Shown here: positions 22,256-33,983 of the stretch, in pieces
Layout of the letters: each line of letters starts with the position of its first letter
How positions within the stretch are numbered: position 1 is the stretch's first letter
Assembly (NCBI GenBank): GCA_947561585.1
Contig: CANNZV010000875.1
Coordinates: 62,001 to 126,000 of the forward strand
Source: Caprella mutica
Taxonomy: Eukaryota > Arthropoda > Malacostraca > Amphipoda > Caprellidae
Direction: 5' to 3'
Length of the DNA: 64,000 bases
Made by a program: the position numbers and the translations under genes
The notes under the pieces: generated by a model
Databases searched by the model: none
What the model saw: only the letters and a program-made list of their open reading frames with translations
What the model was told of the DNA's origin: nothing

Positions 22256-23127
22256 ATTAAATAAGACTAAGTTATAATTATAATGTTTACTACCTTTCAA
22301 TAATCGTGCCATATGCACAGTATTTCAAATTTCAAGAGGTAAACCGCAAAAGGTATTGCAGAATAAATCAAACAATCAATAATTAGTTAGGTATGAAACC
22401 ATCAATAAAAAGAAAAGTACAATAATTTAGAGCAGCAATATAGCTCCGATCATATTATGATTCTAAACAAATACCATCCACATAATACTCGAACAACTTT
22501 AGGGAAATGATGCAAATCAACTAGTATTATAGACACAACACAGGTGACCATCAATAGCGAGTAGAAACTGTCTATTGAATATTTTTTAAACAAGGAAGTT
22601 AGACGATGCAGTCAACACAAAAACACTGTAAGATGTTAAATTGAGACACAATATTATATGAGAGTAAAATATTATACATTTAATATTGATTACTGGTTCA
22701 TATATTTTAGGCATTTTATAGTTTTATCATATATTCAAATTATAATTATGACATAATAATATTATAATATAATTACCTACAATTAATATACAATATATAT
22801 TCTTTCAGTAATTGACTTCCTTTTTGGAAATTTTATTAAATTTATGAAGTGAAGATCGAGAGACATGATGAAATAAATTAGCATCCTTATATTTTTCTAG
22901 AGCTTTTGAATAAAAACTTATTCACTCATGTCAGTGATCTGTCTGGTCTGGTTCCACTCAACGAAGCACTGAGAGGAGCTGGTACTGTGTGAATGTGTCC
23001 GTTGGAAATAAAGACACGGACACTGAAGCACTGAGTCGTCACGGATGGATCACTGATGTGTGTGAACAAGCCTTAAATCAGTATTCATTATCAATATCCC
23101 ATAGAGTTATGATAAACTACACTATAC
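22256..23127 (+). other. Intron, no recognisable feature
   Basis: The AT-rich intron between cassettes 1 and 2 shows no conserved frame. A somewhat GC-richer patch at 22930-23090 repeats GAAGCACTGAG and ATCACTGA-type words, but I cannot assign it. Confidence 0.5.
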
Positions 23128-24615
23128 CTTTTCCAAGTCAATTTGGCTCAAATGAAAATCAAGATGGCAGAAGTGAAAAATGAATTGTCAGAAGTGAAAA
23201 TCAATTTGGCAAAAGTGAAACTCAAGTTGGCAGAATTGAAAATCAAATTGCACAAATGAAAATCAAGATGGCAGAAGTGAAAAATAAATTGGCAGAAGTG
23301 AAAAATGAATAGGCAGAAATGAGAATCAATATTGCACAAGTGAAAATGAAAATTGCAAGAGAGATAATCAATAACAATATAAAAGATTTTTTTATGAAAA
23401 TTACAACCTCATTCAAATTGTAGCATATTTCAATCTTCTCTATCAGACAATACCCAATTATAGGATACTGTCATAGTTCATAGGATACTGCCCAATTATT
23501 GGATACAACCCAATTATAGGATACTACCCAATTAAAAGATACTACCCAATTATAGGATACGACCCAATATTATAGGATACTACCCAATTATTGGATACTA
23601 TCCAATTATAGGATACTACCCAATTATAGGATGAAACCAAATTGTTGGACACTACCCACTTATTGGATAATGTCCAACTAAAGGATACTACTAAATTGTT
23701 GGATACTACCAAATTATAGGATAAAACAAAATTGTTGGATATTACCCAATTGTTGGATACTACCCAATTGTTGGATATTATCCAATTATTGGATACTACC
23801 CAATATTTGTTGGATCCTATTATTGGGTAGTATCTAATATTTGAGTAGTATCCTATAATTGGGTAGTATCCTTTAATTGGGTAGTATCCTTTAATTGGGT
23901 ATTATCCTATAATTGGGTAGTATCCTATAATTGGGTAGTATCCTATAATGATGTTGTATCCAAAAATTGGGTAGTTTCCTATAATTGGGTAGTATCCTAT
24001 AATTGGGTAGTTCCCAAAAATTGGGTAGTATCCTATAATTGGGTAGTATCCAATTAATTGGGTAGTATCCTATAATTGGGTAGTATCCAATAATTGAGTA
24101 GTATCCTATAATTTGGTAGTATCCAATAATTGGATTGTATCCAATAATTGGGTAGTATCCTAAAATTGGGTAGTATCCTATAAATGGGTAGTATCCTATA
24201 AATGGGTAGTATCCTAAAATTGGGCAGTATCCTATAATTGGGTATTGTCTGATAGAGAAGATTGAAATATGCTACAATTTGATTGAGGTTGTAATTTTCA
24301 TAAAAAATATTGTATATTGTTATTGATTATCTCCCTTGCAATTTTCATTTTCACTTGTGCAATATTGATTTTCACTTCTGCCAATTCATTTTTCATTTCT
24401 GCCAATTCATTTTTCCCTTCTGCCAATTCATTTTTCACTTCTGCCAATTCATTTTTCACTTCTGCCATCTTGATTTTCATTTGTGCAATTTGATTTTCAC
24501 TTCTGCCAACTTGAGTTTCACTTTTGCCAAATAGATTTTCACTTTTGCCAAATAGATTTTCACTTCTGCCAATTCATTTTTCATTTGTGCCAAATTGACT
24601 TGGAAAAGGTATAAA
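23128..24615. repeat. 1.5 kb palindrome built from two minisatellites
   Basis: The outer ends CTTTTCCAAGTCAATTTGG and CCAAATTGACTTGGAAAAGG are inverted copies. Each arm has an outer 21 bp repeat (AAAATGAATTGGCAGAAGTG; 23148-23345 and inverted 24340-24600) and an inner repeat of about 19-20 bp (GGATACTACCCAATTATA; 23455-23815 and inverted 23820-24245). The turn is near 23818. The outer repeat stays open for 35-60 codons in the direction pointing inward from each end and would encode heptads (AEVKNEL). Confidence 0.88.
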
Positions 24616-24939
24616 GAGGGATAGTGTTGCAGTAATTGCAGGACGCTGAAAACCTTATTTTGTTTCAGTTATATCATTACTCCATTGAAATGACGCCAGA
24701 TTGCCAGTTAAGTGACTCCAAAGTAAAGAATTAATTGTCCTGCAAGACGCGATAAAATTTTAGCCACTGGCTCACCACTTGCAATATCCTAAATTTGACT
24801 AATTTTAAACAAAATAAGGAGAAATAAGAAGTATAATGCATACCAAAATTAATAAACACACTTAAATAATTATTAAATAATAAAGAAAATAGAAAAAATC
24901 ATTGAAAAATAATAAGTTATTAACCCAAAATAGCTAAAT
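24616..24939. other. Intron, no recognisable feature
   Basis: This is AT-rich sequence between the palindrome and the Penelope-like fragment. No frame, RNA or repeat structure stands out. Confidence 0.5.
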
Positions 24940-25400
24940 TAAATGAACTTGCTTGTTTATTAAGCAATGGCAACTGCTTATGAATGTATATAGATTCCAA
25001 TAAACGAATATCACACTGGTTTGAAGTTTGCAAAATTTTGAAATTTTCTTCCTCAATTGTGCGATTATAATTGAAAGAATGATTTCAAATTGAACTAAAT
25101 GGTTGAGAGTTTTAGCGGTTACTATTTCTAAATGATATTCCCTTATGCTGACAAATTCTCACCATAAATTACATCATGGTCTCACCAATGTAAGTGGACT
25201 GGCACTGTCCACATGAGTATTTATTAATGAGACCAGATGACAGCAAAGGTGGGATTTTATCTTTCTAAGGGTTGTATTTTTGAAAACAAAATTTACTTTA
25301 ACTTTGTAGTAAAATTTGTTTAGTAATGATTTAAGTTCTTTTTACATGTAATGCTTGAATCATATCAATAGACATGTGTCTGTAACCAAGTGCTACAGTT
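24940..25400 (-). pseudogene. Penelope-like element fragment (GIY-YIG endonuclease)
   Basis: The minus strand at about 25130-25265 reads PPLLSSGLINKYSCGQC, then STYIGET, a stop, then VRICQHKGISFRN. This is the GIY-YIG endonuclease domain that ends Penelope-like retroelement proteins, with the CxxC cysteine (CGQC) before the YIG. Further down, ILNHSFNYNRTIEE-like sequence fits the element's C-terminus. It is truncated upstream. It lies just before the duplicated pre-C intron block of cassette 2 and is in the opposite orientation to the larger element at 28590. Confidence 0.85.
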
Positions 25401-25419
25401 AATATCGATTTTTATAAAT

Positions 25420-26300
25420 GGTCTAATCAATATCATTAACCTATCTTATACATAGGAGGTTCACTGATGAAAGAAAAATATAGATGATGAGCCTCTAATA
25501 AAATAAGTCATCTCAAACTGAAAACCAAGACGGAATTAAATAAATTTATCAATAACTGTCAAACTATTTCAGTAGCCATTAGCAATTCAATTACTATATT
25601 AGTTACATAAACGAATCATAAACCCTGCCTACCTACGTTTAACCTTAACACTCAACACACAACCTGATAATATTTCTGCTGGAAAGAAATTTATAAGCAA
25701 CATGTTCATAATCTGAAAATGCTACTGATGCTCGAGAAAAAAAAATTGCAAGATCACTACAATCCCTTTTGCGTTTTCGTATACTGGAATATCAAAAGTG
25801 ATTTTACTTGCGTCCACCTCGTAATTATTCTTATTACCAATTGAGTTCTACATGGTTAATTGAATAAATTAAGATTGAGTGACTTTCTTTATTTGAGGCC
25901 CTTGTATACAATTAACAATGCACATGCTTCAAATTTCCAATGGCAGGGACGTCTGTGATCGATGGATTGAAATATGAGGTTATTAATATTGACCGAGACA
26001 ACAATTTTTATAGTGAACAATAATGTAGTTCTACATTTATTAACCCTAGTAACCTACCTGTTCGTTTGGGCGAACCAGCTTCCATGAGAAATAATAAAAG
26101 TTAATTTGTAAACCGATTTTGATGCTGTTTTTTCTTGACTTTTACTTTTATAGTTTACTTCTCACGATTACACAAAAACTAATGTGCTAAATGATATGAT
26201 GATCATATCATGAACAGCTATTCAAATATAATAGTTGTCTGTCAGAGCCCCTCCTGAGTGAGGTACCAAAGATGTATAAATGCAAAGGAAGGTTTTATTC
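25420..26300 (+). repeat. Paralogous pre-C-exon intron block, copy 2
   Basis: It aligns with 3335-4319 almost throughout, including GATGAAAGAAAAATATAG, GTCATCTCAAACTGAAAACC and the CTTGTATACAATTAAC segment. It leads directly into exon C2 without the 2.4 kb insertion found in copy 1. Confidence 0.8.
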
Positions 26301-26414
26301 TATGTCCGTGCGTAGATTTTCGAGATATAGGAAAGTATAGTTTAAAAAATTAATAATTAGTATTTATATTCCCATACCATCATTAAATTTGAAAAATAAT
26401 ATTTTCCTGATCAG

Positions 26415-26528
26415 GTGACGGATGTAATGGAGGTGCTTTTAAGTGTTCCAATCAACGTAAATGTATTCCATCCAGCTCTAGATGTAATGGATACAACGAC
26501 TGCAGTGACAATAGTGATGATAATGACT
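26415..26528 (+). CDS. LDLa module exon C, cassette 2
   Basis: The exon is 114 bp, acceptor TGATCAG, donor GTAAGT at 26529. The module reads DGCNGGAFKCSNQRKCIP, then SSSRCNGYNDCSDNSDDND, six cysteines including the split one. C modules are recognised by GAFKC in place of the GAFYC of A modules. The final SDE is SDD here, replacing the calcium-binding glutamate by aspartate. It is most like the exon at 62607 and the dead exon at 6830 (shared SSSRC). The intron to A2 is 359 bp. Confidence 0.92.
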
Positions 26529-26887
26529 GTAAGTGTAACAGAAAATATTTTCAGTATATTTCACCTTAAAAAAAATTATCATAAAATTATGCGAACATTA
26601 ATATTGAAAAGAGAACTCTATAACAAAATTTTGGAATTACGAATTGCAGTGCAATCGAAAAATGTGATCGAATAAAGGAGATACTAAGTTTATATACTGA
26701 AGTTGAATACTGAAATAATAGGATTGAATTTAAAAAATTCTGGGATAATATTCTGAACTTACAGAAATCGACTACTGACATTGTCCAGAATATATTCTTC
26801 ACCCACCAATATTCAACTTATATTAATGTTTATTTATTACTTTACCTACTATAATCTTCAACTGATAATTTTTTATTCTCTTGTCAG

Positions 26888-27001
26888 GTGACGAATGTGT
26901 TGGACCCGCTTTCTACTGCCGTGGTGCGCGTAAATGTATTGGACCCAATTACAAATGTGATGGAAACGACGACTGCGGCGACTGGAGTGATGAAAAAGAC
27001 T
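26888..27001 (+). CDS. LDLa module exon A, cassette 2
   Basis: The exon is 114 bp, acceptor TTGTCAG, donor GTAAGT at 27002. It encodes [18 protein letters not shown], then [18 protein letters not shown]. All acidic ligands of the calcium cage are kept (CDG, DDC, DWSDE), and the tryptophan after GD is characteristic of A modules. An open frame runs on past the donor (26881-27159) only because the downstream array repeats codons of the exon end; the true boundary is the first GTAAGT, as in the other A exons. Confidence 0.93.
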
Positions 27002-27209
27002 GTAAGTGGATGAGAGAGACTGTAAATGTAATGATAGAGTATTCAAGTGTGAAGAGAAAAACTGTAAGTGTAATGAAAAACTGTGTGGCCACAGAGACAG
27101 TAAGTGTGGTGAGAGTAATTGAGAGTGTGATGAGAGAAACTGTATGTGTAATGAGATAAATTGTAAGTGTGAAAAGAGAGACTGTAAATGTGATGAGAGA
27201 GACTATAAG
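27002..27209 (+). repeat. Donor-site array after exon A2, left part
   Basis: About ten imperfect units follow, such as GAGAGAGACTGTAAATGTAA and GAAACTGTATGTGTAATGAG; at least five keep GTAAGT or GTAAAT. The first spacing is 20 rather than 21 bp, so use of the second donor would shift the frame. The array resumes at 31985. Confidence 0.85.
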
Positions 27210-27779
27210 TTAGGGTGGAGCGATTTTAAGTTTTTTTTTTGTTCCAAATCGTAATAGTGCAGAAAAGTGCGAATGGATGTAAAAAATGATGTCTGCAAAA
27301 TATTAAAAAAATATAAAACTTTAGGGTGAGCGCCGGTACTTTGAAAATTTGAAAAATTACCCAAAATTTGAATATTTGAATGGAGAAAGATTCTTAAAGC
27401 TTGAGCTTCAGCTGAAGAACTAATATCCTTCAAAGTTGAATGTTATTATGAATTGATTGATTGCCAGTTATGTGACCTATGAGAGCCTCCATTTACCAAG
27501 CATCTTTCAACTAAATGTGTAATTGGAATCATTTCAAATCGGATAAATCCATCTTGCAATTCATCAGTTTCCGTGCCACATTCAAGCAGTTGAGAGGCAC
27601 ATAAAATTGGTCATTTAGGCATCAACTTCAGTAGTTACTCACTAGTTAGCACATCAGCTCAAAATGGTTTGGTGAACTGTAATACTCAATTAAGACAATC
27701 TTTCCCAAAACTTGACTCTAATAAAGATATAGATAATATAGATTATTTGCCATTCATGTTCGTGTGATTGGGGATGTAT

Positions 27780-27910
27780 AGGGTGACATGCACGGACATT
27801 TCGTCCACAGACATTTCGTCCACGGACATTTCGTCCACGGACAATTCATCCACGGACAATTCGTCCAAGGACATTTTGTCCACGGACATTTCATCCGCGG
27901 ATAATTCGTA
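27780..27910 (+). repeat. 15 bp minisatellite GGACATTTCGTCCAC
   Basis: Eight imperfect copies of ACATTTCGTCCACGG / ACAATTCGTCCACGG. The same repeat in the opposite orientation lies at 49822-49893. The 85-codon frame (ISSTD repeats) reflects the 15 bp period and is not taken as coding. Confidence 0.9.
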
Positions 27911-28589
27911 TTCGAATTGCTTTATTTTGTATTATATTTATTGTTTGTATATATTTAATATATTCTATTACTTATATATATTCTGCAACATAAATTTAGA
28001 AAACACCTATTTGAATGATAATTAGAAATGTACGGTTTTTGCTTAATTTCTTATTGTTATCTTTTTCTCCTGCTGGCCGGTAACAATAAAACAATGAAAT
28101 TGAATACTTTTTAATGATATACATGCAGGCCCCACTGTTATTACACCCAAAGTTTATAAAATCTGTAATAATTACCTGTCATGTTTCGATATTATTACAG
28201 TACATAAATGTAGAAAACGGGAAAACGGAGTAATTTTTAGTGATTTTTATTTCACCGTAACTACAATAATCATCAATAGTATTAGTCAGATTTGGTAATA
28301 AAATGCAATATTGGTTCAGAAATTAGTATTTTATAGCAGATTATTTTTAACTGTGATTATCTAAATTAGATACATAATAATATGCATGTATATAGTATAC
28401 TATTTAAAAACTGATATAAAAGAATTAACTAGATGTATGTCTTTTTTAATATTACGTTTAATTATTTAAACGTAAAAAACGTCCGTGTTATTGGACTGTT
28501 TTATGTTTTCGGATTTACATATATATATATAATATTAATTATTTTTATTATTTACCTGTAGATGGTACAAATAAAATAAAAACATTCAA

Positions 28590-30320
28590 TTTTGAGGGAA
28601 AATGTTCAAAAAAATTATCATTTCATAATTCCAAACAATAGTCAAGACACATTAATAGCATATTTAAATTCAATAAATCCCAATATACAATTTACTTTTG
28701 AAACTGAAGAAGACCAAAAACTCCCCTATCTTGATATTCAAATAATTAGAAATTCGGATGGCTCATTAAAATTCAATATATACAGAAAACAAGTTATACT
28801 GGAAGATTATTAGATACAATAACTCATCTCATCTCTCCCACAAACGTGGCCTTCAACGGGGGTAATGTATGGTTTACCCAAAATTCATAAAGATGATGTC
28901 CCCTTACGACCATTATTATCATCAATAGGCACAGCTGGCTATAAAATCTCTAAATTTCTCCTGTCATATTTAACTCCACTCACTTTTAATCAATATACTG
29001 TTCAAGATAGTTTCTCATTTGTCAAAGATATAATTAACACTCCAAATAGTAATAAGTATGTAATGGCTAATTTTGACATTAAGTCACTTTTTACAAATAT
29101 TCCCATAAATGAAACTATTAATATTGCTTCCGATTTATTGTACGAGAACAATATTCATGATGTCCCTTCTTTTTCAAAATAATATTTTAAGAATCTTCTG
29201 GAAATGGCTGTAAAGGAGGTGTTATTTATTTTTAATAATTTTTTTCTAATCTCAGTTGGACGGTGTAGCTATGGGTAATCACTTAGGTCCAACGCTAGCG
29301 AACGTTATCTTGTGCTATCATGAAGTATTTTGGCTTAATAATAATGTCCTTCTGACTTCAAACCAATAGTTTATAAAAGATATATTGATGATACTTTCCT
29401 TCGTTTTAGGCACAGTTCTCACATTGCAAAATTTCTAAACTATTTAAATTCTCAACATCCTAATATTAAATTCACTTGTGAGAGAGAAATTGATTCCAAA
29501 TTAAATTTCTTAGACATTTTGATAAGTAGAGAAAATGATAAATTTATTACTTCTGTATATCGCAAGAAAACGTTCACTGGCCTAGGGAATGAAATTTAAT
29601 TCTTTTATTCCTTTTAGTTTTAAACTCAATATCATTTCATGTTTAGTTTATATGACCTTTAGGATTTGTTCGAATGTTTGAAAATGAATTGTCTTATCTT
29701 AGGGAATATTTTTTTGAAAAATAGGTTCACAAACAAAATTATAGATAGTATGTTTAGGAAGACCATAGATAATTTTTATAATCTACCTCCTTCTAAATTT
29801 ACCAGTTCTAGGAAACCAATTTATGTTAAGTTAGAATATTTAGGCCATTATTCCAATGTCCTCAAACGTAAATTAACATCTTTAATTAGTAAGTTTCATC
29901 CTCAGATCGATGCTAAATTCATTTTTAATTCTTCTAACACTATTGGCAATATGTTTAAGTATAAAGACAAACTCCCACCTTTACTTGTTTCCAACGTCAT
30001 TTATAAATTCACTTGCGGACAGTGCTCTGCGTCCTACATAGGCGAGACAAGGAAACAATTAAAGGTTCGAGTTTGTCAACACAGAGGGGTTTCCTTCAGA
30101 AACTCCTTTACTGTTTTATCTAATCAAGAAAATAGTAAAATTTTAAACCATTCATATAATAATAACCATCAGATTTCGGAAAGTGATTTCAAAATTTTAT
30201 CAACCTGCAATAGTTACTATTTGAGGACATTGAAATCCATTTTTATTTATGAACAGAAGCCCCAATTAAATTCACAAGGGGCTTCTACTGAACTATTTAT
30301 TTTTAAATGATTTCTTTCTT
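28590..30320 (+). pseudogene. Penelope-like retroelement, decayed
   Basis: The element encodes a reverse transcriptase plus GIY-YIG endonuclease. Blocks in order: 28645-28800, YLNSINPNIQFTFETEEDQ and LPYLDIQIIRNSDGS; 28865-29182, MYGLPKIHKDDVPLRPLLSS, then ANFDIKSLFTNIPINETI; about 29255-29300, the GVAMGxxLGP region; 29377-29394, the catalytic RYIDDTFL; 29440-29580, a second copy of the LNFLDILISR block; 29990-30110, YKFTCGQCSASYIGETRKQL. The first block is homologous to the one after YIDD, so two element fragments appear joined. Several stops and frameshifts separate the blocks. It lies inside the A-B intron of cassette 2, within the former donor array. Confidence 0.93.
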
Positions 30321-30471
30321 ATATATGTAGATAGTTTTTTACTGAGTTCCTTTATTTATTTATTTAATTATTTGTAACATTAGTGATATTTATTCATTTC
30401 TGTAACCTACAAAGGGATACAAAGGAGAATTTTGTAAGTATATAGTAGAATTAAGATATATTTAGGTTTTC

Positions 30472-30499
30472 CTGAGGATGATTTTTGAAAAAATCGAAA
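30472..30499 (+). ncRNA. Candidate hammerhead-ribozyme core in Penelope 3' region
   Basis: CTGAGGA is followed by a GATTTTT / AAAAATC stem and then GAAA, the arrangement CUGANGA-stem II-GAAA of the hammerhead catalytic core. It lies 160 bp after the GIY-YIG frame. Hammerhead motifs are known in the terminal repeats of Penelope-like elements. Stems I and III were not resolved, so activity is uncertain. Confidence 0.45.
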
Positions 30500-31189
30500 G
30501 CCTGAAGAAATATGAATTTTTTTATTATAACCCTTGTTTTTCTTTTCATTATTAAAATTCGGTTTCCACGGAGCAAAACTATTATTATTTACCTCTATTG
30601 TAATTACTTTAATTCCTACGTATGCACACATGTATTCTTATTAGGACACTGTAATTTCAGTTCTAAATTTTAGATACTCATAATTCATTAATTAATGCAA
30701 AATATTAAACTAGGTAAATAACTGAAAGATACAGTCAACCCGTTTAGCATATTTAATTTTATAACTGATTGAAAATATTCATACTCAACGGGAAATCCAT
30801 AATATTAGAGGCTATTTAAACTCTGCGTTGAAGGTTTTTTCAGTTTTCAAGCATTCGAATAAAATAATTTCTATTCATCATCAGGAGAAGGGTAGAAAAC
30901 CGTGACCTGACAATTAATTTTATGAACAATAGTTGTATGTTGGACACCGTTCTTCTATTTCAGCTATCTATCCTATATTTTATTAATATTAATTAATCTA
31001 TTAAATATTGAAATATGAGACAAAAATTAGAGATTTTTTTGTTACTATCTATATAGCTATTGCTGACTACATTAATTCTCTAGAATAATTTTACTTTCCA
31101 TATATTTCTAACAAAATCGAAAGTGTTTTATTGTTCTCAAGTGTCTTCTTGTTTCTATGTATGTCCTCTATTCCTAATGCGTTACTTGT

Positions 31190-31435
31190 TGCTATATGCG
31201 TGTCCTCTTGATACATATATGTGTCATCTTGATCCTAAGTGTGTCCTCTTGATCCTAAGTGTGTCTTGTTTATCCTAAGTGTGTCCTATTGATACTATGT
31301 GTGTCCTATTGATCCTATGTGTATCCTGTTGATCAAAAGCGTATCCTGCTGTTCCTAAGTGTGTCCTGTTGTTCCTAAGTGTGTCCTGTTGTTCCTTAGT
31401 GTGTCCTGTTGTTCCTAAGTGTATCCTGTTGTACT
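31190..31435 (+). repeat. 20 bp tandem repeat GTGTCCTGTTGTTCCTAAGT
   Basis: About twelve units; the rightmost four are nearly identical and the left ones diverged. No coding meaning is seen. It abuts a foldback element. Confidence 0.9.
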
Positions 31436-31650
31436 TCACACTTCATGATTGTTTAGTGACCTGTCAGGGGGGTATGGGGTGCGGCATGCCCCCCATTACA
31501 CATATATATGAGCATTGAAGTAATAAATTGAAAATATCACGGAAACTGAAAATATATTCGATATATGTATTTCAGGGCGGAGTGCCGACCACCTCCCCGC
31601 GCCCCCCAGACAGGTCATTAATCAATAATGAAGAGTGAAGTACAACAAAC
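31436..31650. mobile_element. Foldback MITE, TACTTCACACTTCATGATTG
   Basis: The arms GTACTTCACACTTCATGATT (31431 on) and AATAATGAAGAGTGAAGTAC (to about 31643) are inverted copies, followed inward by GACCTGTCAGGGGG and its complement. A related arm is found at 18830-18900. Confidence 0.7.
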
Positions 31651-31984
31651 TAGTGGATACAACAAACTGCATTACTGTTTCATGTAAAAAAATCTATATT
31701 GTGAATATTAATTTTCGAAAATCTCAAGTTTTTTTTCAAAATTCTCAATCCTTCAGTAATACATATGAAATAAATATTTGTAAGCCCTCATATCTCAAAA
31801 CCTATCAGTTTATACAAAAATCGGTTTCGGTTTTTGGATTCTATGGACAAAAATACATATAGAATAAATTAATTTAAATTAAATCTGGTGGGGGTTGTCA
31901 AATGCAAAAGATTCCTTTTTCGCATTATTACTATTTGAAACAAACAAAAAAGTTTAAAATTAGTCCAATGAGAATTAACTCACT

Positions 31985-32066
31985 AAAAGTGAGTTAAGAG
32001 AGACTCACGTATGACACTAAGTGTGATGAAAAAGACTGTAAATGTGATGAAAGAGACTGTAAGTGT
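31985..32066 (+). repeat. Donor-site array of cassette 2, right part
   Basis: Three to four units (AGAGAGACTCACG, GAAAAAGACTGTAAATGTG, GAAAGAGACTGTAAGTGTG) precede exon B2 by 110 bp. They complete the array that begins at 27002; 4.8 kb of mobile DNA separates the two parts. Confidence 0.85.
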
Positions 32067-32176
32067 GATAAAATTTTAAAAGAATGACTACAATGTTCAA
32101 CTTCCTGAAATAGAAAGCTATTTTTTATTCTTTTATGAGCTTTTTAAATTATAATTCTCGTTTACTTCAATTTCAG

Positions 32177-32281
32177 GTTTATGCGATGGTTTCAAATGCA
32201 GTAACGGACAATGCATATCACAAAGTAACAAAAGATGTGATGGGAGTGGAGACTGTGATGATAACAGTGATGAAGTGAACT
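32177..32281 (+). CDS. LDLa module exon B, cassette 2
   Basis: The exon is 105 bp, acceptor ATTTCAG, donor GTAAGT at 32282. The module reads [18 protein letters not shown], then [16 protein letters not shown], closing with the split cysteine. Every calcium-ligand acid is intact. The first residue is Leu where the other B exons have Ile or Arg. Only a weak trace of the B-type tail duplication follows, so cassette 2 is the exception among B exons. Confidence 0.93.
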
Positions 32282-32289
32282 GTAAGTAA

Positions 32290-33735
32290 ACTATAAGATT
32301 AGGTTGTATCTATACTTGTCTTTTTTCAGTTTACTATAGTTGTACCACTAATGAGAGGAAGATATATCAATTAAATTCAGCTCAGAAAACCTACCAAATC
32401 TCTCGGAAATAAATCACATAAGTACCAATGGAGAGTTAGGAATAAATTTTACAAAATGATTACAAATATGAATGTCGAATCACAAAGAATTTGTATGACT
32501 GCTACTTTAAAGCAGGGTTCTTAATTAACTTTCCTGTAGTTTGTATTGTTTAAATAGGTATGATGTTTCTGTTCATGTCTATGAAACACACATAATTTAA
32601 CTACACCAATCATAAACCTATCAACCTATTGAAAAATCTATGTTATTTAATATAAAATGCAGCAGCAAGATTATTAAGAATTAATTAAGGTAAATCGAAA
32701 ACAAAATTAAATTTTTAAGTTTTAAAAATATCACAGGAGACTTCAAAGAAGTTAAAGTTTGGTTAATTCTTATTTTTAGTGATGCGTTCTCTGTCATTTT
32801 ATCAATAATATCTTCAGAAAGGTGATGAATGAGTAAAATATGCTCTCAAAAAAGATATGGACAGGTGAATTTAATGTACGACTCAATTTAATATAACATG
32901 CTTCTTCTGGCAGGGGGCCTTTTTGAAAAAAAAAATATATATTAATAAAACTAAGCCTAAAGTTCGTTTAGTAATCTCGGCTATATTTCGTCAAATAATG
33001 ACTGATAATCGAAGCAAATTTGTTAATAACAACTATACTTTTTCATTATATAGTTCATTTACAGATCAACTCTTATATTAATTAATAACTCAAACAAATA
33101 CCTTATCTGATTATAAGTTAAATATTTAACATGAGCGTACCCTACGATAATTTTCCTCGTGTGGTTATTTATTTATATATTTGGTGTTCGCTTTTACAAT
33201 AAAGGTACTAAACATGAAGAATGTAACTATGATACGCACAGAAATATATTGACTTGATATTTAAATTCCCCTGTTTTTATAATTTTTTTGTGTGTTTTTA
33301 TCTATAAAATATAGTATCAGATTATTACAGAAAAATAAATTTTAATTGAGTTAACTGAAAGAACCTATTAAACGGGTACTACATCACTATTGAAAACCCG
33401 TTATTTTTAACGGGTGATCTGGTTCTACCCTCTCAAGTTATGAACACTGCTTTGTTCTGAGTTCTTAATTTTCATAGGATTAGAAACTTGATCAGCAACA
33501 AATTTTTATTCACTTGAAACTTGCAAGACATGGTAGACAGTTACCGCCCGATATTTGCACGCAATCTGCGGACAATAGCACAGAATCAATAACGGAAATA
33601 AACTTAAATAATTCGGAAAAAATACCTACTATGAAATAAATAATTAATGGATACATTCAGCCATCAAAGCTAAATCTTTAAGTTACTATACAGATTTTAG
33701 GCAGTTTAGTAAATAAATATATATTTTTAAAGTAC
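32290..33735 (+). other. Intron between cassettes 2 and 3, no recognisable feature
   Basis: AT-rich non-coding DNA with no clear frame or repeat. A 101-codon frame at 33736-34041 begins in a GC-richer patch rich in Pro, Thr and Gln; it runs into the terminus of the next mobile element at 33984. I do not treat it as a gene. Confidence 0.5.
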
Positions 33736-33983
33736 ATGAAAAATGAAAACTGGTCAAACAAATTTTTTAGAAATTACACTAGGGTAAATCACGAATCATC
33801 GGCCAGTCCCACACCACCGGTCACACAAGAAAAAACGAACCCACAACTGCCATCACACCTGGCATCCATGATACCTACAGGTATCACGGATACCAAGCAA
33901 ACAGACACAAAACAACAATCAGAAAATCGGCCCCTCCCACACAACCGAAGAGGCGAAGCCGACCGACAACTCGCAACTCACCC

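Noticed and set aside
27768..28025. Frame with ISSTD repeats that resembles a low-complexity secreted protein
   Set aside because: The repeats are a 15 bp minisatellite also found inverted at 49822, so the peptide repeat is incidental.
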